A DNA stretch of 64,000 bases, taken from contig NZ_CP177357.1 in the NCBI RefSeq assembly GCF_046845755.1, positions 3,410,001 to 3,474,000 of the forward strand, in the 5' to 3' direction. This DNA comes from Rubrivirga sp046845755. GTDB lineage: Bacteria; Bacteroidota; Rhodothermia; Rhodothermales; Rubricoccaceae. Each line of letters starts with the position of its first letter. The stretch's first letter is position 1. Below are positions 35,489 to 43,708 of the stretch, piece after piece. Under the pieces are notes generated by a model. It made no database searches, had not been told where the DNA came from, and was given only the letters and a program-made list of their open reading frames with translations. The translations under genes were made by a program, and so were the position numbers.

Positions 35489-36648
35489 GCGTCTTCCCCG
35501 ATCAGGACGGTGACGAAGGTGCAGTTGTGGTGGAACGGCTGGGGCGAGGCCGGGAGCGGGCAGATCTCGCCGTAGGTGTAGAACCCGAGCACCGGCACGT
35601 CGGCCGGGAGCCGCTCCTGGAGCTCGCCGAGCTCCAGGCCCACGCGCGTCCCCAGGACGGCGTGGCGGGCGGCGCAGGAGAAGACCAACGCCAGGTCAGG
35701 CGCCCCGCCCGGGAAGGCCCGGGCCGCCTGCTCGGCCGACGACCCGGCGCCGGACAGGACCCGGCCGCGCTCGGGGTCGGTGAACCGGATCCGCGCGCCC
35801 TCGACGACCGGGTTCAGCGTGGCCAGGCTCCCGTCGTCCTGGAAGTGCGACGGCGTGCAGAGGTAGAACTCCTCGGAGGGCGCGCCCTCGGCGGCATCGG
35901 GGTACACCGCCAGGACGCCGCGCGTGCCCAGCAGGTCGGCCGAGCCGAGGTACCGCACCCAGACGTCGCGCGGCGACTGCCCGTCGATCTCGTGGAGCAC
36001 CAAGCCGTCGACGCGCGTGGCCCGGAGCGCGTCGCCGATCGGCTCCCACCCACTGGCGACGCCCGTCGAGACGCGGACCGGCCCGGCGACGAGCAGGACG
36101 GGGACGGCACCGACATAGACGGCCCCGTTGCAGAACTGGACCGTCCGGTCGAACCGGAGGCCGTCGGCGGCGAACCCCCCGTAGACGAGGACGTCGGGCC
36201 CCAGGTCCGTGCCCAGGGTGTCCAGGACCGCCGCGGCGTCGAGGCCGAGCCCCTCGGGGAGCGTGAGGCACAGCGCGGGCGCGTCGCCGAGCCCGTCGCG
36301 CGCCATCGCCAGCGCCTGCCGGGCGGCCGCGCGAGGCTCGGCGAGCGCGTCCGTCCCGACGCCCGCCCGGAACCGGACGTGGTCGGAGTGCACGAGCAGG
36401 AGCACGACGGAGTCCTCGGCGAAGCCGTCGGAGGAGAGCTCCCCGTGCGTCGTGCAGCCGACGAGCTGGACCCCCGGGTACCGGGCCTCGACGCCGTCGA
36501 GCAAGGCCTGGTGGTCGTGGTCGATCCCCGCAAAGAGGAGGCCGGCCTGCGGCGTCTTCCCGCCGAGCGCGGCGGCGCAGGCGTCGAGCGCCTCGGCGAT
36601 GGCGTCGGCCGAGTCGAGGTCTTGGCTGTGTCCGGTGGCGACGGTCAT
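35485..36648 (-). CDS. FIST-domain sensory protein
   Basis: A 387-residue protein with a FIST N domain (LLFAGIDHDHQALLDGV, VQLVGCTTHGELSSDGF) and a FIST C domain (ALVFSCAARHAVLGTR, PVLGFYTYGEICPL, FHHNCTFVTVLIG). FIST proteins are predicted small-ligand sensors, often for amino-acid-like molecules, that work with chemotaxis or two-component proteins. The ATGA overlap with the following multi-module kinase makes a functional pair very likely. A TATGATGG element 21 bases upstream supports the start. Confidence 0.93.
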   Translation of the reverse strand: MTVATGHSQDLDSADAIAEALDACAAALGGKTPQAGLLFAGIDHDHQALLDGVEARYPGVQLVGCTTHGELSSDGFAEDSVVLLLVHSDHVRFRAGVGTDALAEPRAAARQALAMARDGLGDAPALCLTLPEGLGLDAAAVLDTLGTDLGPDVLVYGGFAADGLRFDRTVQFCNGAVYVGAVPVLLVAGPVRVSTGVASGWEPIGDALRATRVDGLVLHEIDGQSPRDVWVRYLGSADLLGTRGVLAVYPDAAEGAPSEEFYLCTPSHFQDDGSLATLNPVVEGARIRFTDPERGRVLSGAGSSAEQAARAFPGGAPDLALVFSCAARHAVLGTRVGLELGELQERLPADVPVLGFYTYGEICPLPASPQPFHHNCTFVTVLIGEDA

Positions 36649-36669
36649 GGGGGGTGGGGCGCGGAGCGC

Positions 36670-36677
36670 CCATCATA
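36670..36677 (-). promoter_or_regulatory. -7 promoter element of the FIST/kinase operon
   Basis: TATGATGG on the minus strand, 21 bases before the ATG at 36648, fits TAnnTTGG with one mismatch at the usual distance. Confidence 0.4.
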
Positions 36678-36714
36678 GCGATCCGGAGGCGATCTCCGTG
36701 CGGGCGCCCGTCGC

Positions 36715-37007
36715 CTAGTCGGCCCGGGCGGCCTGGAGGGCGCGGAGTCCGTCGTAGAGGTCGGCGCGGAGCGCGTCGAGCGCCGCGGCCCGCCCGGTTT
36801 CCCGCACGCCGCCGACGCGGAGCGCGCGGCCGACGGGCCCGGCGACGTCAGCGACGGCCCCGAGGTCGTCTGGCCCGTAGCCCGACCCGTCCGGCCGCGG
36901 GCCGAGCCCCCCTCTCGACGGCGAGGTCCCCGCCGGCCGGGCGTCGCGTTCCGCCCGACCGACGTCCCGCGGGGCCACGGGGGCCGGCGGGGTGGGGCGT
37001 CGGTCAC
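36715..37007 (-). pseudogene. deleted and frameshifted remnant of the PDZ/multi-helix sensor gene at 59254-61266
   Basis: The 3' part, read from about 36906 to the stop at 36715, encodes GPRPDGSGYGPDDLGAVADV, then AGPVGRALRV, an RE pair, ALDALRADL and a GLRALQAARA ending. This matches the C-terminus of the intact sensor gene residue by residue (GPRPDGSGYGPDDLEAVAEI, AGPVGRALQV, TLDALRADLQGLRAARSS). The 5' part begins with a GTG at 37007 overlapping the stop of P26 by four bases and encodes VTDAPPRRPP, like the intact MTDAPPPP start, but in another frame. About 580 residues are missing and the total of 293 bases is not a multiple of three. It fills most of the 355-base gap between the array and the FIST gene. 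Confidence 0.8.
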
Positions 37008-37885
37008 CGCTCGACCTGGGCCTCGATCCGCTGGCGGAGCGCGGCGGCGCTCTCGCGCATCCGTCGGTGCGTGCCCTCGATGTGGCTCAACTCGAGCGAG
37101 AGCGACCACGCGCTGGTGTACATGGTCGGGTCGGCGTAGAAGGCGTCCGCGTCGAGCGGCATCGGCGAGACCCAGTCGCCGGTCGGGTAGAGGCCCACGT
37201 AGTTGGGCCGTCGCGACCGCGCCTCCCGCGCGCTATCGGAGGCCGTCGCGAACGCGTACTCGGAGAGGTCCACCCGCTGGGTGATGCGCTGGCCCGCTGC
37301 CTCCACGATGTCTCGCTGGAGACGCTGCTCTTCCATCAACTCCTCGTTCAGGTCGAGGTAGGCGACGATCGCCGAGCGGAGCGAGTCGTCGCGGATGAGG
37401 TCGATCGTTCCCGAGGAGACGAGGGCGTTCGACGTGCCGAGGACGGGGCGGAGGAACCCGAACCGCCACGCGTCGGGGAACCACGTCAGGATGGAGTCGG
37501 CCGGGGGCTTCGGCTCGTAGCCGAACGAGCGGAGGAGCTTGCGGGCCGCCGGGAGGGTCCGGGCGAACCGCACGGAGTCCTCGGCGGCGACCAGCCGCTC
37601 GGTCTCGGCGAGGTCGGCGGTGAGTTGGCGGAGGTACGTCTGCTCGCGCGCCGCGTCCGTCTGGGCCTGCCCCCACGCCGTCACCTGGAACCCGATGACC
37701 ACGCCGAGCACGACGATGGCCAGTTCCAGCACGACGGCGAACCAGTTCTGCTCGCGGACCGCCTGCGCCAACCGCCCGAGGATCGTCCACGCCCGCCTCG
37801 GGGGATCTGTCGAGGGGGGCGGCGGCGGTGCCGAGGTCGCAGATCCCGAGCGCGGGGTGGGCGGGGTGGGCGGGGCGTCGGTCAT
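37004..37885 (-). CDS. P26: DUF6090-like membrane protein, class II anchor
   Basis: A 293-residue protein, the longest member and the last intact gene of the array. The cytoplasmic tail is MTDAPPTPPTPRSGSATSAPP; the membrane helix spans about 47-68. The ectodomain has PVLGTSNALVSSGTIDLIRD and DSLRSAIVAYL, placing it with P6, P8, P17 and P25. No cysteines. A distinctive loop (YVGLYPTGDWVSPMPLDAD) precedes the last helices. It overlaps P25 by four bases upstream, and its stop overlaps the GTG of the decayed sensor remnant. Confidence 0.92.
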   Translation of the reverse strand: MTDAPPTPPTPRSGSATSAPPPPPSTDPPRRAWTILGRLAQAVREQNWFAVVLELAIVVLGVVIGFQVTAWGQAQTDAAREQTYLRQLTADLAETERLVAAEDSVRFARTLPAARKLLRSFGYEPKPPADSILTWFPDAWRFGFLRPVLGTSNALVSSGTIDLIRDDSLRSAIVAYLDLNEELMEEQRLQRDIVEAAGQRITQRVDLSEYAFATASDSAREARSRRPNYVGLYPTGDWVSPMPLDADAFYADPTMYTSAWSLSLELSHIEGTHRRMRESAAALRQRIEAQVER

Positions 37886-38658
37886 GATTCCGTGTGGGTC
37901 TCGATGCGGCGGAGCAGCGCGAGGGCGTCGTCGCGCATCGCGGCGCGGAGCGATCGGAGCTCGTCCTTCGCCCGCGTCATCCGCCACGCGGCCCCCAGCA
38001 GCTCGCGGTCCGAGAGGAAGGCCTCGGCGTCGAGCGGGAACCGGACGCGGGTCTCGCCCAGGGGCGGGTAGCTCGGCGACCCCTCGACGGCCGCCTCGAC
38101 CCGCGCCTGCCCCCACGCTTGGTGGTAGGCCTCGATAAGGTCGAGCCCCCTGTCCAGGCGGTCGAGCCCGGCCCACCAGATCCGCCGCTGCTCCTCCTGG
38201 GAGTCCAGCTGGCGGCGGGCGGTCTCGAGGTAGGCCGCGATGGCGGTGCGGAGCGAGTCGTCGCGCACGAGCCCGAGGTCGCCGGTGGCGACGAGCGCCT
38301 CGACGGTGCCGAGGACGGGCCGGGCGCGGCCGACGCGGGCCAGCTCCGCGCGCCACGCGAACAGCGAGTCCCGGGGCGGGGGATCCGCCGCGTAGAAGGC
38401 CGCCCAGATCTGCCCCCCGGCGCGATCGGGGCCGAGCTGCGCCGCGTCGACCTCGGCCGTGAGGCGGGCCGTCTCGCGGAGGTCGGCCGCGAGTTGGTGG
38501 AGGTGGCGGTGCTCCCGAGCCCGGTCCTCCCGGTCGCCCCACCCCGCGTTGATGCCGACGGCCGTGAGCACGCCGAGCACGACGATGAGGTACTCCGCGG
38601 CGAACCAGCGGAGCTTGGGCCGCCAGTCCCAGCGCGTCGGGCGGGGCTCAGAGGTCAT
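37882..38658 (-). CDS. P25: DUF6090-like membrane protein with atypical anchor
   Basis: A 258-residue protein. The ectodomain clearly belongs with P6, P8, P17 and P26 (PVLGTVEALVATGDLGLVRD, DSLRTAIAAYLETAR), but the N-terminus is neither class I nor II: MTSEPRPTRWDWRPKLRWF, then a helix AAEYLIVVLGVLTAVGINAG. This third anchor on a common ectodomain is one of the mosaic cases of the array. No cysteines. Its start lies 11 bases inside the upstream gene and its stop overlaps P26 by four. Confidence 0.92.
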   Translation of the reverse strand: MTSEPRPTRWDWRPKLRWFAAEYLIVVLGVLTAVGINAGWGDREDRAREHRHLHQLAADLRETARLTAEVDAAQLGPDRAGGQIWAAFYAADPPPRDSLFAWRAELARVGRARPVLGTVEALVATGDLGLVRDDSLRTAIAAYLETARRQLDSQEEQRRIWWAGLDRLDRGLDLIEAYHQAWGQARVEAAVEGSPSYPPLGETRVRFPLDAEAFLSDRELLGAAWRMTRAKDELRSLRAAMRDDALALLRRIETHTES

Positions 38659-39277
38659 CGCACCCCTCCTCGGACAGGGCCACCGGCGCCGCGATCGGTG
38701 CTCGGTCGAAGATCTGGTCGACGAAGGCCTGGAACTCGTCGCTGTACCAGTGCCGCCGCTGCTCCCAGTATTGGTAGACGCCCGGGTAGCGCATCACCTC
38801 GTCCAACTGCCGCTGGAAGCCGCGCCAGATCCGCGCGTCCACCATCCCCTCGAGGGAGTAGTAGTGGAGCTGCTCGGCGGAGCGGAGCAGGTGGAACCAC
38901 ATCACGAAGTACTGATAGCGCTCGATGCCGGTGAGGTTGTCGAGCCCGCTGTTGCCGCGGACGTAGATGCAGGCCGACTCGGGGGTCTTGGCGAGAAGGT
39001 CGACGGCGGTCTCGTAGTCGACGACGAGCGTCTGGGTCGCCGTCACGCGCTGCGCGAGGGTGTTCTGGCGGAGCTCGATGGCGACGAACACCAAGCCGAC
39101 GACGACGGCCAGGCTGCTGACGATGGTGGCGACCGTGGCGGCGGTGTCGAGGGGGGTCCGCGGGGCCGGGGCGCGGTCGGATGCCGGCGGAGAGGGCTCG
39201 GGACGCGCGCGGCTCGGCTCGCCCTCGGCCGTCGGGGAAGGCGTGGTCGGCTCGGGCGGGGTGGGGGCGTCGGCCAT
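38648..39277 (-). CDS. second-family membrane-anchored protein Q3
   Basis: A 209-residue protein, not DUF6090-like. After a Pro/Ala-rich cytoplasmic tail starting MADAPTPPEP, one membrane helix reads TIVSSLAVVVGLVFVAIELR, followed by a helical domain with aromatic residues (YQYFVMWFHLLRSAEQLHYY, WEQRRHWYSDEFQAFV). Two cysteines (SACIYV and EGCDDL) could pair outside. It is related to the genes at 40245 and 52139 by the VxxIxxRQ helix end and the C-terminal WxxxxxxFxxxVD pattern. Such proteins occur in many bacteria with no known function. It starts four bases after the hydrolase stop. Confidence 0.88.
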   Translation of the reverse strand: MADAPTPPEPTTPSPTAEGEPSRARPEPSPPASDRAPAPRTPLDTAATVATIVSSLAVVVGLVFVAIELRQNTLAQRVTATQTLVVDYETAVDLLAKTPESACIYVRGNSGLDNLTGIERYQYFVMWFHLLRSAEQLHYYSLEGMVDARIWRGFQRQLDEVMRYPGVYQYWEQRRHWYSDEFQAFVDQIFDRAPIAAPVALSEEGCDDL

Positions 39278-39281
39278 CAGC

Positions 39282-40184
39282 TCAGTCCTCCGGGGCGTCC
39301 CCGGCCGGGCCGGCGCCGCTCGCGATCCACTCTGTAACCATCGCCATCAGCGCGTCGGGGCCGACGCCGCCGAACCCGTGGTCCATCGGCAGCACGTGGG
39401 CTTGGAGGGCCGGGTGCTCCAGCGCCCGGAGCCGCCGGTAGAGCGGGACGAGGTGGTCCTCGGCGTAGCACACCGCGTCGTCGAGCCCGCCGAGGAGCAG
39501 GAGGCGCGTGCCGAGCAGGCCCTCGGCGTGGGCGGGGAAGCGGTAGGCGTCGGCGTTCTCGGAGAGGTCGCCGATGAACGCGGGCCCGCCGCCCTCGACG
39601 GGGCCGCCCTCCCCGAACAGCGACGCCGTCACCCGGTCGAGGAAGCCGCGGATCTTGGAGTCGGGGTCGGAGAACTCGCCCCCGAAGTAGCCGTGGTCGC
39701 ACGGCGCGAGCGCGGCGACCCCGTCCACGCGGTCGTCGCCCGAGGCGCCCACGAGGGCCGCGGCCGTCCCGAAGCTGTAGCCCACCAGGACGACCGCCGA
39801 CGGCCTGTGGCCGAGCCGGTCGGCGAACGCGGGCGCCGTGACCACGTCGAGCACGGCGTCGAGGTCGCCGACTGCGTGGGCGAGCGTGAAGGCGCCGCCG
39901 GTGCCCCAGAGCCCGCGGTACGTGACGCGCACCACGTCGACGCCGGCCGCGACGAGGGCGGCCGTGACAAGGGAGTCGACGCGGCCCGGGGGCTGGTCGA
40001 GGGGGCGGCCGGGGTTGCCGTGGAGGTAGACCGCGAGCGGGCGGGGGCCGTCCGCGTCGGCGGCGCGCGTGAGCGTGGCCGGCAGCGCCACGCCGCCGCT
40101 CTCGACCGCGAGCGCGACCGGCTGGGCAACGGCGAGCGCCGGCGCGAGCGCGAGGAGGACGGAGAGGGCGAGGCGTCGGAGCAT
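39282..40184 (-). CDS. exported alpha/beta hydrolase
   Basis: A 300-residue protein with a signal peptide ending near Ala20 (AVAQP). It has the hydrolase landmarks LAVYLHGNPGRP (oxyanion region), VVRVTYRGLWGTGGAF, the nucleophile elbow VGYSFGTAAA with Ser137, an acidic residue in LLLGGLDDAVCY and the triad histidine in PMDHGFGGVG. This resembles dienelactone-hydrolase or peptidase S9-like small esterases acting in the periplasm. It lies inside the membrane-protein array but has a 60-base gap upstream, so it may be an inserted independent gene. The substrate is unknown. Confidence 0.87.
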   Translation of the reverse strand: MLRRLALSVLLALAPALAVAQPVALAVESGGVALPATLTRAADADGPRPLAVYLHGNPGRPLDQPPGRVDSLVTAALVAAGVDVVRVTYRGLWGTGGAFTLAHAVGDLDAVLDVVTAPAFADRLGHRPSAVVLVGYSFGTAAALVGASGDDRVDGVAALAPCDHGYFGGEFSDPDSKIRGFLDRVTASLFGEGGPVEGGGPAFIGDLSENADAYRFPAHAEGLLGTRLLLLGGLDDAVCYAEDHLVPLYRRLRALEHPALQAHVLPMDHGFGGVGPDALMAMVTEWIASGAGPAGDAPED

Positions 40185-40244
40185 GGTGGGGAGGAACGCT
40201 GGGACGGGAGGAGGCTACCCCCGACGGGCCAAACGGCAAGCCGG

Positions 40245-40805
40245 TCAGCGCACCGGGCACGCCGGGCCCTCGGCCTCCGCCAGACGGCCCATCGCGGTGC
40301 CCATCGCCTCGACGAAGCCCGCCGGGTACCGGTCGCGGCGCGCGGTCCACCACGGGCCGCCGCCGGGCGTGCACAGCCACCGGGCCAGGGGCGGGGCCGC
40401 CGACCGCTGGAAGTTGGCCGCCTCGAACAGGCCGCGCCGCGTCCGGTCCCAGATGTGGACCGTCGCCCAGGCGTGCTCTTCGAGGAGCCGGTCGAAGCGG
40501 GCCGCGTCGACGGCGTCGAGCGAGTCGCCGGCCAGCCCCTCGGTCCAGACGCGGGCGGCGTCGCGGTCGCCCGCGATCAGCAGGCGGATGGCCTGCCACT
40601 GGCTCTGCGTCGCGTTGCTCTCCTGCCGCTCCAGCTGGTCGGTCGCCTGCCGGAGCTGGACGCCGACGTAGACCAGCGACACGAGGACGGCGACCGTGCC
40701 GGCGATCTGCGCGAGGTCGGCCCACTCGCTCAGCCCCAGACGGCGGCGGAGGGGCGGACTGGCCGGGGCGTCGGTTGGAAGATCGGGGGGGAGCGAATCG
40801 GTCAT
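40245..40805 (-). CDS. second-family membrane-anchored protein Q2
   Basis: A 186-residue protein with a Pro-rich tail (MTDSLPPDLPTDAPASPP), then a membrane helix IAGTVAVLVSLVYVGVQLRQ and a helical domain with LIAGDRDAARVWTEGL and HIWDRTRRGLFEAANF. Two cysteines (WLCTPG and PACPVR) near the C-terminus could form a disulfide. It belongs with the genes at 38648 and 52139. The MTD-Pro start is the same kind of 5' module as in class II P proteins, although the rest is unrelated. It is 11 bases downstream of the six-helix protein. Confidence 0.88.
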   Translation of the reverse strand: MTDSLPPDLPTDAPASPPLRRRLGLSEWADLAQIAGTVAVLVSLVYVGVQLRQATDQLERQESNATQSQWQAIRLLIAGDRDAARVWTEGLAGDSLDAVDAARFDRLLEEHAWATVHIWDRTRRGLFEAANFQRSAAPPLARWLCTPGGGPWWTARRDRYPAGFVEAMGTAMGRLAEAEGPACPVR

Positions 40806-40816
40806 GGCGAGGGAGG

Positions 40817-41389
40817 CTACGAGCCGAAGGCCCCGGGAAGGAGGCGGAAGACGAATCCGGCCGCGACGTACGTCGCCAGCGCGAGCCCGGCGATGGCGCG
40901 CTGCGCCCGCGCCCCGCCGAGCACGGCGCCCGCCCCGTACAGCCCGACCGTCCACAACTGGATCGGGCGGTACACCGTCCACCACGTCGTCTCGGAGCCG
41001 ACCGCCCACCCGTCCAGCATCACGACGACCGAGAACAGCGCCATCACGACCATGAACGGGACCCGGATCTGCTCGAACGCCGCCCCCGGCCCCGCCTCGT
41101 CGCCGTCGGTCGAAACGAGCAGGCTCGCGGCGATGTGCAACAGCGTCGGGGCGAGGAGCATCCCGAAAAACAGCGGGAACCGCCACTCGGCCGCGCGCAG
41201 GTCCCACAGCGACCACCAGTAGAGCGCGGCGACCAGGAACAGCGCCGCCGCCCACGCCAGTTGCAGCGGCTCGACGCGGACCGTGCCCCGCCGCCGGACG
41301 ATGTCGGCCACGCCCTGGACCAGGTGCGTCACGCCGATCGCGAGCACGAGCGAGACCATCACCAGGATGAAGCTGAAGAGGTCGGTCAT
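40817..41389 (-). CDS. six-helix integral membrane protein, unknown function
   Basis: A 190-residue protein with about six hydrophobic helices (near 4-25, 43-61, 73-93, 109-129, 142-160 and 165-185) and short loops. It contains IGVTHLVQGVADIVRRR and FLVAALYWWSLWDLR, features of a widespread uncharacterised family of small polytopic proteins. It is not related to the P proteins but is locked to P24 by a 4-bp overlap, so it is co-translated with the array. A channel or membrane scaffold for the single-pass proteins is a guess only. Confidence 0.87.
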   Translation of the reverse strand: MTDLFSFILVMVSLVLAIGVTHLVQGVADIVRRRGTVRVEPLQLAWAAALFLVAALYWWSLWDLRAAEWRFPLFFGMLLAPTLLHIAASLLVSTDGDEAGPGAAFEQIRVPFMVVMALFSVVVMLDGWAVGSETTWWTVYRPIQLWTVGLYGAGAVLGGARAQRAIAGLALATYVAAGFVFRLLPGAFGS

Positions 41390-42141
41390 GGCGCGGCTGG
41401 GGGGAGGGGCCGGCCGGCGAGCTCGGCTTGGAGGGCGGCCCTGGCGCCGCGCAGCTTCCCCAGCGCCCGGTCGTTGAGGCTGGCGCCGGCATCGGTGAGG
41501 TAGCGGACCTGGGACACGGCGCCCTGGAACGCGGTGTCGGCGCAGAGCGCGTCGAAGTCGAGCGCGAGCTCGTCCCAGCCGACCGGGCCGAACGGCGTCC
41601 TCGCGTCGGGGTAGAGGCGGACGGCCCGCTGCCACGCCACGCCCGTCAGCGGCGCGAGCTGCCCGACGACGGCCTCGAACACGTTCTGCTGGTAGGCCCG
41701 GTCGCGCGCGAGGCCATTCAGCACGTCGCGGACGTCCGGGTTCTGGAGCAGCGAGAAGTGCCCGGCCGAGAGCATCTCGTCCATCGTGTTGAGCACGAAC
41801 ACCGACGGCCCAACCTTGCCGAGGTCGGCGATGCCGTCGGCGAACGCGTCGCGGTCGGCCTCGGCGAGCGCGCACGCCTGGAGGCTCGCGACGACGAGCA
41901 CCTGCCCGGCGCTGTACTCCCGCAAGCGGCCCTGGTTGGCAGCCGTCGTCTCGATGGAGAGGTCGACGTCGGCGAGCAGCCGCTCGAGGTAGACCCGCTC
42001 AAGGCGGCGGTCGCCCCGCTCGGCGCTCCACGCCTGCGCCTGGATGCCCACGAACACGCCGACGACGACGATGACGAAGTCGATGGCGACGGCCGTCCAG
42101 TTCTGGTCCCGGACGTGTTGGGTGAGGCGGCGTAGGATCAT
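41386..42141 (-). CDS. P24: DUF6090-like membrane protein, class I anchor
   Basis: A 251-residue protein with anchor MILRRLTQHVRDQNW and helix about 17-38, ending GVFVGIQAQAWS. Two cysteines (LQACALAEAD and DALCADTAF). The central motif is MDEMLSAGHFSLLQNPDVR. The ectodomain has no close partner in the window. A Pro-rich C-terminal tail (GRPLPPAAP) is shared in style with P21 and P22. Overlaps of four bases on both sides. Confidence 0.92.
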   Translation of the reverse strand: MILRRLTQHVRDQNWTAVAIDFVIVVVGVFVGIQAQAWSAERGDRRLERVYLERLLADVDLSIETTAANQGRLREYSAGQVLVVASLQACALAEADRDAFADGIADLGKVGPSVFVLNTMDEMLSAGHFSLLQNPDVRDVLNGLARDRAYQQNVFEAVVGQLAPLTGVAWQRAVRLYPDARTPFGPVGWDELALDFDALCADTAFQGAVSQVRYLTDAGASLNDRALGKLRGARAALQAELAGRPLPPAAP

Positions 42142-42929
42142 GACGGGCTGGGGCCCCCGGCCCCGCGGCCGTCGAGCTCGGCGGCGACCCGGTCTCGCAG
42201 GGCGCGCGCGGCCGGGATAAGCACGTCGTCGGAGATCTTGCTCGACGTGCGCATGATGGACAGCGCCTGGTACAGGTCGCCCCGGAGCGCGTCATCGCGC
42301 GTCAGCCGGCCCGCCAGCGCGACGAGGTCGGCACCGCCGGCGGGCGGCGGGCAGGCGTCGAGCACGTGCCGGTGGGCGCCCTCGACGCGGTGGCACGTCA
42401 TGAGGTGGGCGTGGACGTCGGGCGGGATCACGCGCCGGACGGCCCGCCGGTAGGCCGGGATGTCGGAGCTGAGCTCGACGCCCCACGAGTTGGTGTAGTA
42501 GGTCGTCGTGCGGTCGCGGAGGTCGGTGTCCGAGACCAGGCCGAGCTGGCCGGAGCTGACCATGTCGGTGTAGGTCCCGTCGCGGAGGCTCAGCGGGAGC
42601 GTGTTGCTGGCGTGGTGGAAGGCCCGGACGACGCGCCACGCCTCGTCGCGCGTCGGCGCGGCCGGGAGGTCCGCCGCGAGGGCGTCGAGGCCGGCCGCGG
42701 TCGTCTGCTCCCAGAAGGCCTTGCGCGCGTCGAGCATCACGAGGTCGTCCGAGAGGTCGTCGTGGAGGCGGACGAGGTAGGCCGTGGCGCGGCGCTCGTC
42801 GGCCCGGGCGGCGTTCCAGTTGCCGAGCTGGATGCCGAGGAACACGCCGACCACGACGATCACGAGGTCGATGCCGATGGCCGTCCAGTTCTGGTCCCGG
42901 ACGTGCTGAAGGACGCGGCGGAAGATCAT
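42138..42929 (-). CDS. P23: DUF6090-like membrane protein, class I anchor, two cysteines
   Basis: A 263-residue protein with anchor MIFRRVLQHVRDQNW and helix ending GVFLGIQLGNWN. The central motif is YTDMVSSGQLGLVSDTDLR. A cysteine pair brackets a short loop (LMTCHRVEGAHRHVLDACPP), matching P19 (VTCYSENVY to GCPPFGG), its closest relative. The His-rich loop between the two cysteines is a feature of this copy only. Four-base overlaps on both sides. Confidence 0.92.
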   Translation of the reverse strand: MIFRRVLQHVRDQNWTAIGIDLVIVVVGVFLGIQLGNWNAARADERRATAYLVRLHDDLSDDLVMLDARKAFWEQTTAAGLDALAADLPAAPTRDEAWRVVRAFHHASNTLPLSLRDGTYTDMVSSGQLGLVSDTDLRDRTTTYYTNSWGVELSSDIPAYRRAVRRVIPPDVHAHLMTCHRVEGAHRHVLDACPPPAGGADLVALAGRLTRDDALRGDLYQALSIMRTSSKISDDVLIPAARALRDRVAAELDGRGAGGPSPS

Positions 42930-43708
42930 GGCGAGGGGGGAGCGGTCGCCGCGGGGAGGGCGTCCAAGACGTCGAGCGCGCGGCGGAGCCCCGCGAGTTG
43001 CTGCTCTTGGTGGCCTCGGAGGACGGCCGCCGCCAGCCGGGTCTCCCGGAGGGTCGCCCGGAACGAGGGGTCGTCGAGCGCATCGGCGATGGAGGGGGCG
43101 GCGACGGGCCGCCGGTCGGCGGGCAGCCAGTCGCGCGACGACGCGAGCGAGTCGAGGCGGGGCGTGAAGCCGTGCACGGCGATGAGGTCGTCGATGCTCA
43201 CGCGGCGGTTCAGCTCAAACAGGGCGTCGAGCAGCCGGGACCGCCAGAGGGTTGCGTCGGCGGCGAGGTAGTCGGCCTCCTCAACGGTCTCGACGACGGC
43301 CTGCCGGAGCGGCGGCGGGAGCAGGAGGAGGTCGCCCGTGGCCCCGAGCGCGCGCGCCGTCCCGAGCGTCGGACGCGGGTCGCTGTAGTAGTTCAGGTCG
43401 AGGGTCCACGCCACGAGCGAGTCCTCCGGCGGCCGATCGGCCGCGTAGACGGCGCGCTGGAGCCGGACCGCGGCCCGCTCGCTGCCCCGTTGGATCGCGA
43501 GCTCGCGGTCGAGCTGGGCGACGCTGGCCGCGAGGTCGGCGCGGAGTTGATCGGCGTAGGCTCGCCCCCGGACCGCGTCGCTCCGGGCCTGCCCCCACGC
43601 CGTCACCTGAAACCCGATCACGACGCCGACGACGACGATGGCGAAGTCGAAGGCGACGGCCGTCCAGTTCTGCTCTCGGACGTGCTGGGCAATGCGGCGG
43701 AGGATCAT
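42926..43708 (-). CDS. P22: hybrid class I N-terminus on a class II-type body
   Basis: A 260-residue protein that starts like class I (MILRRIAQHVREQNW), but the helix ends GVVIGFQVTAWGQA as in class II. The ectodomain resembles the P6/P8/P17 group: DRPPEDSLVAWTLDL, PRPTLGTARALGATGDLLLL. The central motif has lost the usual Asp (LLLLPPPLRQAV). No cysteines. The switch point lies inside the membrane helix, as expected if recombination occurred in the conserved 5' segment. Confidence 0.92.
   Translation of the reverse strand: MILRRIAQHVREQNWTAVAFDFAIVVVGVVIGFQVTAWGQARSDAVRGRAYADQLRADLAASVAQLDRELAIQRGSERAAVRLQRAVYAADRPPEDSLVAWTLDLNYYSDPRPTLGTARALGATGDLLLLPPPLRQAVVETVEEADYLAADATLWRSRLLDALFELNRRVSIDDLIAVHGFTPRLDSLASSRDWLPADRRPVAAPSIADALDDPSFRATLRETRLAAAVLRGHQEQQLAGLRRALDVLDALPAATAPPSP

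Noticed and set aside
33395..35575. 726-codon open frame on the plus strand opposite the multi-module kinase
   Set aside because: It is a mirror frame of the repeated kinase modules; its own apparent repeats come from those modules.
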